Shown here: one piece after another, positions 54,289-64,000 of the stretch
How the letters are laid out: every line of letters begins with the position of its first letter
Numbering within the stretch: the stretch's first letter is position 1
Assembly: GCF_007556815.1 (NCBI RefSeq)
Contig: NZ_CP041745.1
Span: forward strand, 1,899,001 to 1,963,000
Direction of reading: 5' to 3'
Origin: Paraburkholderia megapolitana
Lineage (GTDB): Bacteria > Pseudomonadota > Gammaproteobacteria > Burkholderiales > Burkholderiaceae
DNA length: 64,000 bases
Program-made: the position numbers and the translations under genes
Notes under the pieces: model-generated
What the model was told of the DNA's origin: nothing
The model's database searches: none
Seen by the model: the letters and a program-made list of their open reading frames with translations, nothing else

Positions 54289-54313
54289 TAACATGCGCGA
54301 ATTCTGCATGTTA
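54289..54313. promoter_or_regulatory. Likely NsrR operator
   Basis: TAACATGC and GCATGTTA form a perfect 8-bp inverted repeat around nine bases. Its central 23 bases line up with the known NsrR consensus (AAGATGCATTT-N-AAATGCATCTT), keeping the AA.ATGC / GCAT.TT half-sites at the right distance. It lies 93 bases upstream of nsrR and 150 from the haemoglobin gene. Confidence 0.65.
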
Positions 54314-54405
54314 TGAGCAAGTCCCGCGACCGGCAACCCTTGCAGCGGTGCGGTCATGCGATGGCCCGTACTGCCGCTCTCCGTTTTTCGCGAGCCACAG
54401 CGCCT

Positions 54406-54885
54406 ATGAGACTGACCGACTATACCGACTACTCGCTGCGCGTCATGCTGTATCTCGCGGTCCGTCGTGAAGGGCTTTCGACGATCCAGGACATCTCCGA
54501 CGCGTACGGCATTTCGAAGAATCATCTGATGAAGATCGTGCAGCGACTCGGCGACCTCGGCTGGGTCGAGACGGTCCGCGGGCGCAACGGTGGCCTGCGG
54601 CTCGGGGAGCACTCGGGCGCGCTGACAGTCGGCGAGGTGGTGCGCGCGATGGAAGGCGATTTCGCGCTCGTCGGCTGTTTCCCGGACGAAACCGGTCTGC
54701 ATCGCCCATGCGCGATCCAGACCGAATGCCGGTTGCAAGTAGCGCTTGCCGCAGCCCGCGATGCGTTTTTCGCCGAACTGGACCGCCATACGATCGACGA
54801 TGTCGCGCAACCCGCTGCGCCGCTCGCGGCGTTGCTGGGCCTTGCTTCGATCATTTCGATTGCGCCCGTGGCAGCCGACGGCTGA
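54406..54885 (+). CDS. nsrR: Rrf2-family NO-sensing repressor NsrR
   Basis: 159 residues. Winged helix-turn-helix MRLTDYTDYSLRVMLYLAV with GISKNHLMKIVQRL and VETVRGRNGGLRL; three cysteines (C-x10-C-x5-C, in GCFPDETGLHRPCAIQTEC) are placed to hold a [Fe-S] cluster, though the first gap is longer than in E. coli NsrR. NO damages the cluster and lifts repression. Divergent haemoglobin and the palindrome between support the name. The ATG at 54406 is used; the frame runs 31 codons further upstream. Confidence 0.9.
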   Translation: MRLTDYTDYSLRVMLYLAVRREGLSTIQDISDAYGISKNHLMKIVQRLGDLGWVETVRGRNGGLRLGEHSGALTVGEVVRAMEGDFALVGCFPDETGLHRPCAIQTECRLQVALAAARDAFFAELDRHTIDDVAQPAAPLAALLGLASIISIAPVAADG

Positions 54886-54950
54886 GGGTCGAGCCGCTAC
54901 GCTGGTTGCAGGGCTGATTGGCAGAATTTCATTAGAAACGCAAAAAAGCG

Positions 54951-54978
54951 CTTGAAACCGGCATAAAACGCCTCATTT
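54951..54978 (+). promoter_or_regulatory. Heat-shock (sigma-32) promoter of clpB
   Basis: CTTGAAA and CCTCATTT, 13 bases apart, match the RpoH consensus CTTGAAA-N13-15-CCCCAT-T at nearly every position. clpB starts 29 bases downstream with GGAG before it. Confidence 0.85.
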
Positions 54979-55006
54979 TGGTGATATTCGAAATTGGAGT
55001 CTCTTG

Positions 55007-57604
<2,598 letters not shown>

Positions 57605-57648
57605 GTAGGCGCGGGCGGTCTTTAGCCAGCCTCTTCGAAGGCGCGGTG

Positions 57649-57684
57649 AAGCGGGCAACGAAGCGATTCGTTGCCCGCTTTTTT
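57649..57684 (+). terminator. Terminator of clpB
   Basis: A perfect 14-bp stem (57649-57662 with 57667-57680) with loop GCGA, followed by a T-run (57679-57684). Confidence 0.93.
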
Positions 57685-57729
57685 ATGTCCTGCATGGAAG
57701 GCGCATGTGCTGCGCCTTCCGTCGCACAG

Positions 57730-58176
57730 CTACGACGTCTTGCCGGCGTCGCCGCTTTTGCCGAACAGCGACGTGAGGCCGCCCAGCGCGCCAAGCACCG
57801 TTTCAGTGTTCAGTTGTCCACCGGCGGGCACTTCGCCCTGCGGCGTAGCGGTATTGACGATGTGCGGCAACACCTGCGACAGCAGACCGGCCGCCTGCTC
57901 GGGTTGCACGCCCACTTTCGCGGCAAGCCCGCTGACCAGATCCGAACCGAGCACGCTGTGCAGTGTGTCGGGCGAGATCGCCTGATTTTCGCCGTTGCCG
58001 ACCCAGGACTTGATGATGTCGCCTGCGCCGTTTGCCTGGAACTGCTGGATCAGGCCGTTCAGACCGCCCGGCTGTTTGTTGACGAGCTCGAGGGCTGCGG
58101 AGATCAGGGCTTGCTGGCCGCCGCCGCCATCGGGCGACTTGCCAAGCAGGGAACCGAGTGTGTCGAGTAGGCTCAT
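57730..58176 (-). CDS. YidB-like (DUF937) family protein
   Basis: 148 residues, beginning MSLLDTLGSLLGK, with repeating helical segments (QQALISAALELVNKQPGGLNGLIQQF, SDLVSGLAAKVGVQPEQAAGLLSQVLPHIV). YidB/DUF937 proteins are small helical cytoplasmic proteins of unknown function. The C-terminus is rich in Gly and Ser. It converges with clpB. Confidence 0.8.
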   Translation of the reverse strand: MSLLDTLGSLLGKSPDGGGGQQALISAALELVNKQPGGLNGLIQQFQANGAGDIIKSWVGNGENQAISPDTLHSVLGSDLVSGLAAKVGVQPEQAAGLLSQVLPHIVNTATPQGEVPAGGQLNTETVLGALGGLTSLFGKSGDAGKTS

Positions 58177-58342
58177 GGCGATCTCACTGGATGTCCGGCT
58201 TGCATGGTTCGCTCTGCGAAGCGCGAGCCGGAGGGGGAAAACACCGCGCGGATGCGCGGCACGGATGATTCGCGAGGCTCACCGGATGGACCGCAACGCG
58301 CCGCCGGTTCGCCTCCTTGATGCAGTTTGCAACTGCTATGTG

Positions 58343-58915
58343 TCAGGTGCCTGAAGCGGCTGCCGCCGATGCAGCTTTGCTCTTTTTCGATTTCTTCGTC
58401 TTTGCGGGCTTGCTGTCCGAGGCGGCTGCGGCTGTGGCCGGTGCCGCAGCGGAAGCTGCGGCGGCGTCGGAAGCCGCAGCCTTGCTCTTCTTGGAACGCT
58501 TCGTCTTGGTGGCCTTGCCGTCCGAGGCCGCTGCGGTGGTTGCTGCCGGCGGAGCCGCTGGTGTGTTGGCTGCCGGCGCTGCCGGGGTCGTTGCAGCCGG
58601 TGTCGTGGACTTCGTCGCTGCGGCTTTGGAGCCGGTCGGTGCGCTCGACGAGCCGTTGATCGTCAGACCCGCCGCTTCGAGATTCACCACCGACTTCGTG
58701 CCGATTCCCTTAACGCGGGTCGCGAGGTCGTCCGCGTCCTTGAATGGACCGTTTTTCGCGCGCTCGTCGAGGATCGCTTTTGCATGAACGGGGCCGATAC
58801 CTTTTACCGATTCGAGTGCGGCTTGATCGGCGGTATTGACTTCGACGGCAGCCGCAAAACCCGCCGATATCGACAGGATCAGGGCAACACACAGCATCAA
58901 CAGCTTTTTCAGCAT
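58343..58915 (-). CDS. ComEA-like helix-hairpin-helix secreted protein
   Basis: 190 residues. A signal peptide (LKKLLMLCVALILSISAGFAAA) precedes a ComEA-type helix-hairpin-helix DNA-binding domain (about 25-85, VNTADQAALESVKGIGPVHAKAI). The C-terminal 95 residues are Ala/Lys/Ser/Thr-rich and contain two KTKxSKKSKAA units (about residues 137-147 and 169-179). It may bind DNA in the periplasm, as in natural transformation; ComEA of known competence systems has no such tail. The frame runs 17 codons further upstream; ATG at 58915 is used. Confidence 0.8.
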   Translation of the reverse strand: MLKKLLMLCVALILSISAGFAAAVEVNTADQAALESVKGIGPVHAKAILDERAKNGPFKDADDLATRVKGIGTKSVVNLEAAGLTINGSSSAPTGSKAAATKSTTPAATTPAAPAANTPAAPPAATTAAASDGKATKTKRSKKSKAAASDAAAASAAAPATAAAASDSKPAKTKKSKKSKAASAAAASGT

Positions 58916-59218
58916 GGCAGGCACTCCATTGAGGGCAAAAAAGTTAGCCGGGAACGGATCGCGCATCCAGTCAGCAAGCGCTGCGCTTAAGCATAGGACA
59001 AATTGCGCGCCCTTTTTATGAAAAGGCCGTCGATTTATACCGATCGATTAATCCTAAGTAAATCACTTCACGCGATATTTAACATTCGTTGAATCTTGGG
59101 GTTTATGTTTTTCAGAGGTTTCCCGCGATTCCGCATACGCACTTTTTCTTTTTAATCTGCGCGGTGCGAGCCCGGCCGGGCGGGTGTTTCGACGCGGTGC
59201 GGGCGCACCGCGCGCGTA
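58916..59218. other. A/T-rich gap between MATE and ComEA-like genes
   Basis: About 300 bases. From 58990 to 59165 the sequence is clearly richer in A/T than its surroundings, with long T-runs at 59142-59155. It probably holds the promoter of the ComEA-like gene and the end of the MATE transcript. No gene was seen. Confidence 0.45.
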
Positions 59219-60598
59219 TCAAACGACTGTATCGGTGCGTGCGATCGCGGCTTCGCGAACCGAGCGCGCGCTGACGCTGCGCCAGTACAGCAGCAGCCCG
59301 CTGCCGGCGATCGCGAGGCTCGCCGCGTTGGCGGCCCAGAAACCGCGCGCGCCGGTCAGCCACTCGGGTATCGCACCGCCGACGTCGAAGCCAAGCAGAT
59401 ATCCGCCGCCGAGACCGACGCCCCACAGCGCGACTGCATAGATCACGGTCGGTACCACCACGACCTTGTAGGCGCGCAGCACGAATGCCGTCGTGACCTG
59501 CAATGCATCGAACAGGTGGTAGCACACGACAATCAGCACCAGCTGCATCGCCGTTGCCGTCACCTGTGGATTGGGCGTGTAGCCCGCGATGATCAACGGT
59601 CGCAGCGCGAGCACGATGATGCCGTAGCCACAGGCGATCGTGCAGGCCATCGCGATGCCGTGCCGCGACAGCGTGCGGGCGGCCTCGTAGCGCCGCGCGC
59701 CGAGTGCCTGGGCGGCGAGGGTCGACGCAGCGATACCGATCGACAGCGGCGTCATGTACAGCACTGCGCCGATGTTGCCTGCGATCTGGTGGCCCGCGAG
59801 CGTGGTCGTACCAAAGCGCGCGATGAAGAGCGCCATGAACGTGTACGACGTGACCTCGATCAGATACGACAGTCCCATCGGAATACCGAGCTTCAATAGT
59901 TCGATCTGCCGCTGCCATACCGGCCAGCAGAAGCGCGTGAAGATCGCGAAGGGCCGGAAAATATCGAGCTTGGTGAGCAGCCTCATGCCGACTATGGCGA
60001 GCGTCCAGTTGATCGCGGTGCTGGCGAACGCGCAGCCCGGGCCGCCGAGTGCCGGTATGCCGAGGCCGCCGAAGATCAGCCAGGTGTTGAGCGGAATCTT
60101 GAGCAGCAGCGCGCCGATCTGCAGGATCATCACGAGCCGTGGTTGGCCCACGGCATTGGTGAGCGAGCTGTAGACACGAAACGCAAGACTCGCCGGGAGT
60201 CCGAACGACAGGATGCGCAGATAGGCCACGGTGCGGTCGCTCAACGCCTCGGGCGCGCGTGCGATACGCAACAACGGGCCGGGAAAATAGAGGATCGCGA
60301 AACCGAGCACGGCCAGTGCAAGCGCGAGCCACAGTGCTTGCCGGACTTCCTCGCCGATCTCGCCGTAGCGCCGCGCACCATAGAGCTGCGCGACGATCGG
60401 TTGCAGTGCGGTAAGAATGCCGGTGAGGCCGATGAAGACCGATATGTAGATCGACGCACCGAGGCCGAGAGCCGCAAGATCGAGCGCGGAGTAGCGGCCG
60501 ACCATCGCCGTATCAATCACGCCGAAGGCGACGATCGCAAGCTGACCGATCAGCACGGGCCATGCAAGCCCGGCGATTTTCCGCACGTCAGCTAGCAT
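59219..60598 (-). CDS. MATE-family efflux transporter, NorM-type
   Basis: 459 residues with 12 membrane helices. The two halves show VGRYSALDLAALGLGASIY and the second-half copy FIARFGTTTLAGHQIAGNIG. NorM-like proteins export cations and fluoroquinolones in exchange for Na+ or H+. It starts two bases after the GT-83-like gene ends, so the pair are coupled. Confidence 0.88.
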   Translation of the reverse strand: MLADVRKIAGLAWPVLIGQLAIVAFGVIDTAMVGRYSALDLAALGLGASIYISVFIGLTGILTALQPIVAQLYGARRYGEIGEEVRQALWLALALAVLGFAILYFPGPLLRIARAPEALSDRTVAYLRILSFGLPASLAFRVYSSLTNAVGQPRLVMILQIGALLLKIPLNTWLIFGGLGIPALGGPGCAFASTAINWTLAIVGMRLLTKLDIFRPFAIFTRFCWPVWQRQIELLKLGIPMGLSYLIEVTSYTFMALFIARFGTTTLAGHQIAGNIGAVLYMTPLSIGIAASTLAAQALGARRYEAARTLSRHGIAMACTIACGYGIIVLALRPLIIAGYTPNPQVTATAMQLVLIVVCYHLFDALQVTTAFVLRAYKVVVVPTVIYAVALWGVGLGGGYLLGFDVGGAIPEWLTGARGFWAANAASLAIAGSGLLLYWRSVSARSVREAAIARTDTVV

Positions 60599-60600
60599 GG

Positions 60601-62355
60601 TCAGTCCGGCTGGCGACGGATCGTGCGGCGCTTGACCGGCGGCTTCGGCCGGTCGATCCGAACGTACAGGCGGAAGCGCTCGTCACGGTCGGCGACGCGC
60701 CGGCCTTCCCACACGAGCTTCCAGATGTAGGTGGGCATCGAGCTCGGTTCGCCGAAGTCCTGGCGGTCCTGACGCAGGATCACGTCGCAGTCTTCGTTGA
60801 ACGAGAAGTGCATGTCGCCGAAGTACGCGAAGGTCGCGATCTGCGCATCGCCGAGCCGCACCGGCGAGATGCAGCTGTAGTCCTCGGGCAGATGACTCGA
60901 GATCTGTTCGGCAACGTCCTTGTAGGTCCGGCTGTAGTTGATGAGCGGCAGCCACAGCGTCATGAGCAGCACCCACATCAGCGTGGTGCCGGCGCTCGAT
61001 AGCACGACGCTGCGCCATAGCACCTTCGGATGCCGCGACATCCGCCAGCGCGCGAGTGCGAACCAGCAGACAGTGACCGCCACCGCGCAGACAAATGACA
61101 GGATCTTGAACTGCGGTGTGAAGCCCGGCGCATAGCGTGCGAGATTGCGCGCGAGCGGCTGCGGGAACCCGGTCAGGCCCGCGAGCCAGAAAAGCCACAC
61201 CGCGGAACCGATGATCGTGAAGCTCAGCATCGCGAACCAGTCGATCGCATTGATCGCACCGCGCTTGAGCGTGGGCAGTGCGAACGTGGCGAGCACTGCA
61301 AGAGCGGGCAGCAGCAGCATGTAAAGCCGGTTCGACTCATGGCTTTGCAGCACCACGAGGATCAGCAGTGGCGTAATCACCGACAGCGGAATCGCGACGT
61401 GCGGCGCGCGACGCAACCCGGCCCAACTGAAGAACGCCCACAGCGCGAGTGGCCACGCGGGCCAGGTGAAGAGCGGCAGGTTCTTCAGCGCGTAACGCAG
61501 CACGGGGTCGGGCGAGCCACCGAACGCGTTGATGCTGCCACGCATCCACTGGTTCAGGAACCACACGGCGTCGTCGGGGAAGATCGACAGCACGGCAAGC
61601 GGCCACGAGACCGATACGACGAGCGCAACCGGCAAGCCGGCGAGCAGTAGCCAGCGCGAGCGCGTTTCGCGGACCGTCAGTGTCATCGCGAGCGTGCCGA
61701 TGAGCAGGGCGCCGACCAGCACCGGCGAGCTCGACAGGGCGACGAGGCCGATCGCGAGTCCCCAGACCAGCGCACCTTGCAGCGGCTTGTCGATCATCCG
61801 CACGAGGCCATAGACGAGCATCGCGACGCAGACGAACTGCATGATCTGCGGCGTGGTTTCGTGGCCGCGCTCGGCGAGACCGAAGCAGGCGAGAAGAATG
61901 AGCAGGGCGCCGTCGGCCAGCGTGCGGCCGAAGTCGCGTGGCTCCGGCTCGCCGCCGAACGCATATTTGAACGGCTGCACTTCGGGGCGGCGGCCGAGCA
62001 GGTAAGCGGCGTACCAGACGAACGCGCAGGCGACGCAAAACAGCAACCCGGTGAAGACGCGCGACGCGTTGCTCGCGTCGACCCACGGTGCCAGCATGCG
62101 GATCGCACTGGCGCCGAGCCAGTAGCCGAGCGGTCCTTCCGCGGTGATGTACTTGCCGACCAGATTCGGCAGCAGCCAGTCGTGCAAATGGCCCGTCGCC
62201 ATCGTCCACATGACGCCGAAGCCCGCTGCATCCTCGTTCTTCCACGGATCGCGGCCGAACAGGCCGAACGAAGCGTAGATGATGCAGATGGCGAGCAGCA
62301 GCCAGCGAGGTAATGCACTGGTCGCGGAGGCGGTGAGGCGAACGGCAGGTCTCAT
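60601..62355 (-). CDS. GT-83-like membrane glycosyltransferase
   Basis: 584 residues with about 11-12 membrane helices. The first loop carries FGRDPWKNEDAAGF and the second-loop ITAEGPLGYWLGA, matching the acidic motif and topology of ArnT/PMT-like transferases. Acceptor and donor are unknown; the canonical ArnT lies 15 kb away, so this is a paralogue with some other role. The ATG at 62355 is used. Confidence 0.8.
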   Translation of the reverse strand: MRPAVRLTASATSALPRWLLLAICIIYASFGLFGRDPWKNEDAAGFGVMWTMATGHLHDWLLPNLVGKYITAEGPLGYWLGASAIRMLAPWVDASNASRVFTGLLFCVACAFVWYAAYLLGRRPEVQPFKYAFGGEPEPRDFGRTLADGALLILLACFGLAERGHETTPQIMQFVCVAMLVYGLVRMIDKPLQGALVWGLAIGLVALSSSPVLVGALLIGTLAMTLTVRETRSRWLLLAGLPVALVVSVSWPLAVLSIFPDDAVWFLNQWMRGSINAFGGSPDPVLRYALKNLPLFTWPAWPLALWAFFSWAGLRRAPHVAIPLSVITPLLILVVLQSHESNRLYMLLLPALAVLATFALPTLKRGAINAIDWFAMLSFTIIGSAVWLFWLAGLTGFPQPLARNLARYAPGFTPQFKILSFVCAVAVTVCWFALARWRMSRHPKVLWRSVVLSSAGTTLMWVLLMTLWLPLINYSRTYKDVAEQISSHLPEDYSCISPVRLGDAQIATFAYFGDMHFSFNEDCDVILRQDRQDFGEPSSMPTYIWKLVWEGRRVADRDERFRLYVRIDRPKPPVKRRTIRRQPD

Positions 62356-62523
62356 GCAGGTGTCTGGGTATCGGAAAGGCAGTGCGGCGGACAGCGTGAA
62401 CCGTGGCCCGGGACGACGACCGGTCTGGAGCATCCGGCATTGTAGACGTGCCGCGCGTTGGCCGTCACGGCTGGCTGTCTTGCCGGCGCTTACGTGGGGC
62501 TGTCCGGCTGCGGGGATAGGCGA

Positions 62524-62549
62524 TAAAAAAGGGCAGCTTACGCTGCCCC
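62524..62549 (-). terminator. Terminator of rpmE2
   Basis: GGGCAGC and GCTGCCC pair around TTAC, with six A to the left that give a T-run on the reverse strand. It lies 52 bases after the rpmE2 stop codon. Confidence 0.85.
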
Positions 62550-62601
62550 TTGGTGCCTTGCTTCGGCCACGAGATCAATCGAGGCCCGCAATGCCGCCCG
62601 C

Positions 62602-62868
62602 TTACTTCGCGGCGACCTTGCCGATGGCGCGTGCGCCGAACTTCTTGTTGAACTTCTCGACACGGCCGGCCGTGTCCATGATCTTTTGTTGACCCGTGTA
62701 GAACGGATGCGATTCCGACGACACTTCGATCTTCGCGAGCGGGTAGGTCTTGCCGTTGAATTCGCCGGTTTCGCGAGTCTGGATGGTCGAGCGCGTCACA
62801 AACTTGAAGTCGATCGACATATCGACGAACAGAACTTCGCGGTAATTCGGGTGAATGCCTTCTTTCAT
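62602..62868 (-). CDS. rpmE2: 50S ribosomal protein L31, type B
   Basis: 88 residues, beginning [16 protein letters not shown]. It has no cysteines, so it is the zinc-free L31 type; zinc-containing L31 is not in this window. Such versions replace the zinc form when zinc is scarce. [13 protein letters not shown] is the conserved core. Confidence 0.95.
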   Translation of the reverse strand: MKEGIHPNYREVLFVDMSIDFKFVTRSTIQTRETGEFNGKTYPLAKIEVSSESHPFYTGQQKIMDTAGRVEKFNKKFGARAIGKVAAK

Positions 62869-62982
62869 GGTCGTTCCTTTAATCTGGCGGTAGCCAACCC
62901 GCGTGCCGCCGCGTCAGGCGCGAACGGCATTTTGGCGCGAGCCACTTGCCTACGGTCGAAAAACGGCGATTATGCCAGAAAA

Positions 62983-63846
62983 TCAGTCGGTTGACGACTT
63001 TTTAGGTGCCTGCGCCTCAAGTCCCTCAAGCGCCCCGGTGCGCGCCGGATCCTGCCGGTAATAGCGCGCGAGCAGCCGGTACAGCTCGGGGTACTCGGCC
63101 TCGAACGCGTGCGGCTGGACGAACAGCGCTTCGCTGCAAACGGCAAAAAATTCCGATGGGTGGTCCGCTGCGTAGGGATCGATCAGCGATTCCCGCTCGA
63201 AGCGCGACCAGCGGCGCTGCGGCACCGCGTCGATTTTCGCGCAGAACTGGTCGTAGGCATGGTCGAACACACCGGCCCAGGCCGCCGCGTCGAGCGGCGC
63301 GTGCCAGCGGCGAAAGAGCGGCGGGTGGCCGTCGGCTTCGCCGCTCAGCATATCGATCTTGTGCGCGAATTCGTGGATCACGACGTTGTACGCGTCCTGG
63401 CCGTCGGTCATCTGCGCGTCTTCCCACGACAGAGCGACATGGGCGCCTTCCCATGCTTCTCCGCTGGCGTCGTGTTCGACTTCGTGGACGACGCCGTCTT
63501 CGTCCTCGACAGTCTGGCGGACGACGAAGTCACCCGGGTAGACGAGTATGCCGACCCAGCCCCGATACAGCTCGAGCCCGAGATTCAATATCGGCAGGCT
63601 CGCCTGCGCGGCGATCGCGACCGTGATCGCATCGGTCAGTTCGAGGTCGTGTGCGGTCGAGAATTGCTTCTGCGCGATGAACAGACTGGTCAGTTCGCGC
63701 AGACGGACGAGGTCGGCGGTGTCGAGGTGGGCGAGGAACGGCAGGCCATCGAGCGTCTGTTGCCAGAGTGCATCGGAGATCGCGTAGCGGCGCAGCGCGC
63801 GATCGCGGCGGCGGGAATCGAACCAGTGAGTGAGTTTCGCAAGCAT
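62983..63846 (-). CDS. mtfA: MtfA-type zinc peptidase
   Basis: 287 residues. The metal site is HEFAH (158-162, Glu159 catalytic) in VVIHEFAHKIDMLSGE, with a Glu/His-rich region near 235-240 (HPSEFFAVCSEALF) for the third ligand. In E. coli MtfA (YeeI) binds the repressor Mlc and has aminopeptidase activity. Here it begins three bases after the end of the MFS gene. Confidence 0.88.
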   Translation of the reverse strand: MLAKLTHWFDSRRRDRALRRYAISDALWQQTLDGLPFLAHLDTADLVRLRELTSLFIAQKQFSTAHDLELTDAITVAIAAQASLPILNLGLELYRGWVGILVYPGDFVVRQTVEDEDGVVHEVEHDASGEAWEGAHVALSWEDAQMTDGQDAYNVVIHEFAHKIDMLSGEADGHPPLFRRWHAPLDAAAWAGVFDHAYDQFCAKIDAVPQRRWSRFERESLIDPYAADHPSEFFAVCSEALFVQPHAFEAEYPELYRLLARYYRQDPARTGALEGLEAQAPKKSSTD

Positions 63847-63849
63847 CGG

Positions 63850-64000
63850 TCAGTCGATCTGTTTTTGCCACGCGGCGAAGATGCCGCCGCAGACGGCCAC
63901 GCCGATCAGGAAGTAAAAGCCATCCAGCGAGGTCAGGAAGCTGGCCTGCCGCGCCACCATTCTGCTGACTTCGACGATAGCCAGCGCGTGCGCTTCGGCG
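63850..64000 (-). CDS. C-terminal end of an MFS exporter, EmrB/QacA-like (partial)
   Basis: The reverse strand reads about 49 residues into the window edge before TGA at 63850: VARQASFLTSLDGFYFLIGV, then a last hydrophobic segment and WQKQID. This is the helix-14 end of DHA2-family exporters. It is tightly linked (three bases) to mtfA. Confidence 0.7.
   Translation of the reverse strand, partial: AEAHALAIVEVSRMVARQASFLTSLDGFYFLIGVAVCGGIFAAWQKQID

Overview
The window looks like a stretch of chromosome 1 from a member of Burkholderia sensu lato, most likely Paraburkholderia or a close relative. The grounds are very high GC with strong third-position bias, a DUF4148 secreted protein, the block rpsF-priB-rpsR-rplI-dnaB, a CysB-type regulator directly behind cysTWA, a polymyxin-resistance (Ara4N) cluster in which ArnA is split in two, and alaA-hom-thrC-moeA-moaD-moaE-clpB. 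It is mostly ordinary core chromosome. No prophage, insertion sequence, CRISPR array or rRNA was seen. One tRNA gene (tRNA-His) is present.

Layout. 1-1.7 kb: end of an unknown gene, a 3-hydroxyisobutyryl-CoA hydrolase-like enzyme, a small membrane protein. 1.7-5.6 kb: sulfonate-use operon ssuDCBF behind a candidate Cys-containing leader peptide. 5.7-6.7 kb: DUF4148 protein and a lone HicB antitoxin. 7-8.1 kb: dusA and tRNA-His. 8.3-12.6 kb: unknown membrane-anchored protein, DUF3820 protein, MFS exporter, aldo-keto reductase, unknown protein. 12.7-14.5 kb: NodIJ-like ABC-2 exporter. 14.8-17 kb: a Usp protein, then an SOS unit with lexA at its head. 17.2-22.4 kb: sulfate uptake genes sbp-cysT-cysW-cysA-cysB. 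22.6-28.6 kb: asparaginase, then the glyoxylate operon gcl-hyi-glxR with a divergent LysR regulator. 28.8-31.9 kb: ribosomal/replisome operon. 32-33.7 kb: phosphate transport pair. 33.7-38.7 kb: SDR, NlpC/P60 lipoprotein, PhoH-family ATPase, Bcp peroxiredoxin. 38.7-46 kb: arnT, an SMR protein, arnB, arnC (frameshifted), arnA as two genes, arnD. 46.3-53.5 kb: Mth938-like protein, alaA, hom, thrC, moeA, moaD, moaE. 53.6-57.7 kb: group III truncated haemoglobin divergent from nsrR, then clpB. 57.7-64 kb: YidB-like protein, ComEA-like protein, MATE exporter, GT-83-like membrane protein, rpmE2, mtfA and the tail of an MFS exporter.

How the genes work together. Two sulfur modules (ssu, and sbp/cysTWA) sit 12 kb apart and carry look-alike promoters, which fits joint control by the CysB-type regulator encoded with cysTWA. 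gcl, hyi and glxR turn glyoxylate into glycerate. The arn genes make Ara4N and attach it to lipid A. NsrR and the haemoglobin form a likely nitric-oxide response pair with a matching operator between them. lexA carries two overlapping-spaced SOS boxes and appears to be co-transcribed with two genes of unknown function.

The least explained items are the 32-residue Cys-containing leader ahead of ssuD, the orphan HicB with an operator-like promoter, the unknown genes behind lexA, an SDR lacking its catalytic residues, and a one-base shift in a C6/G6 run inside arnC.
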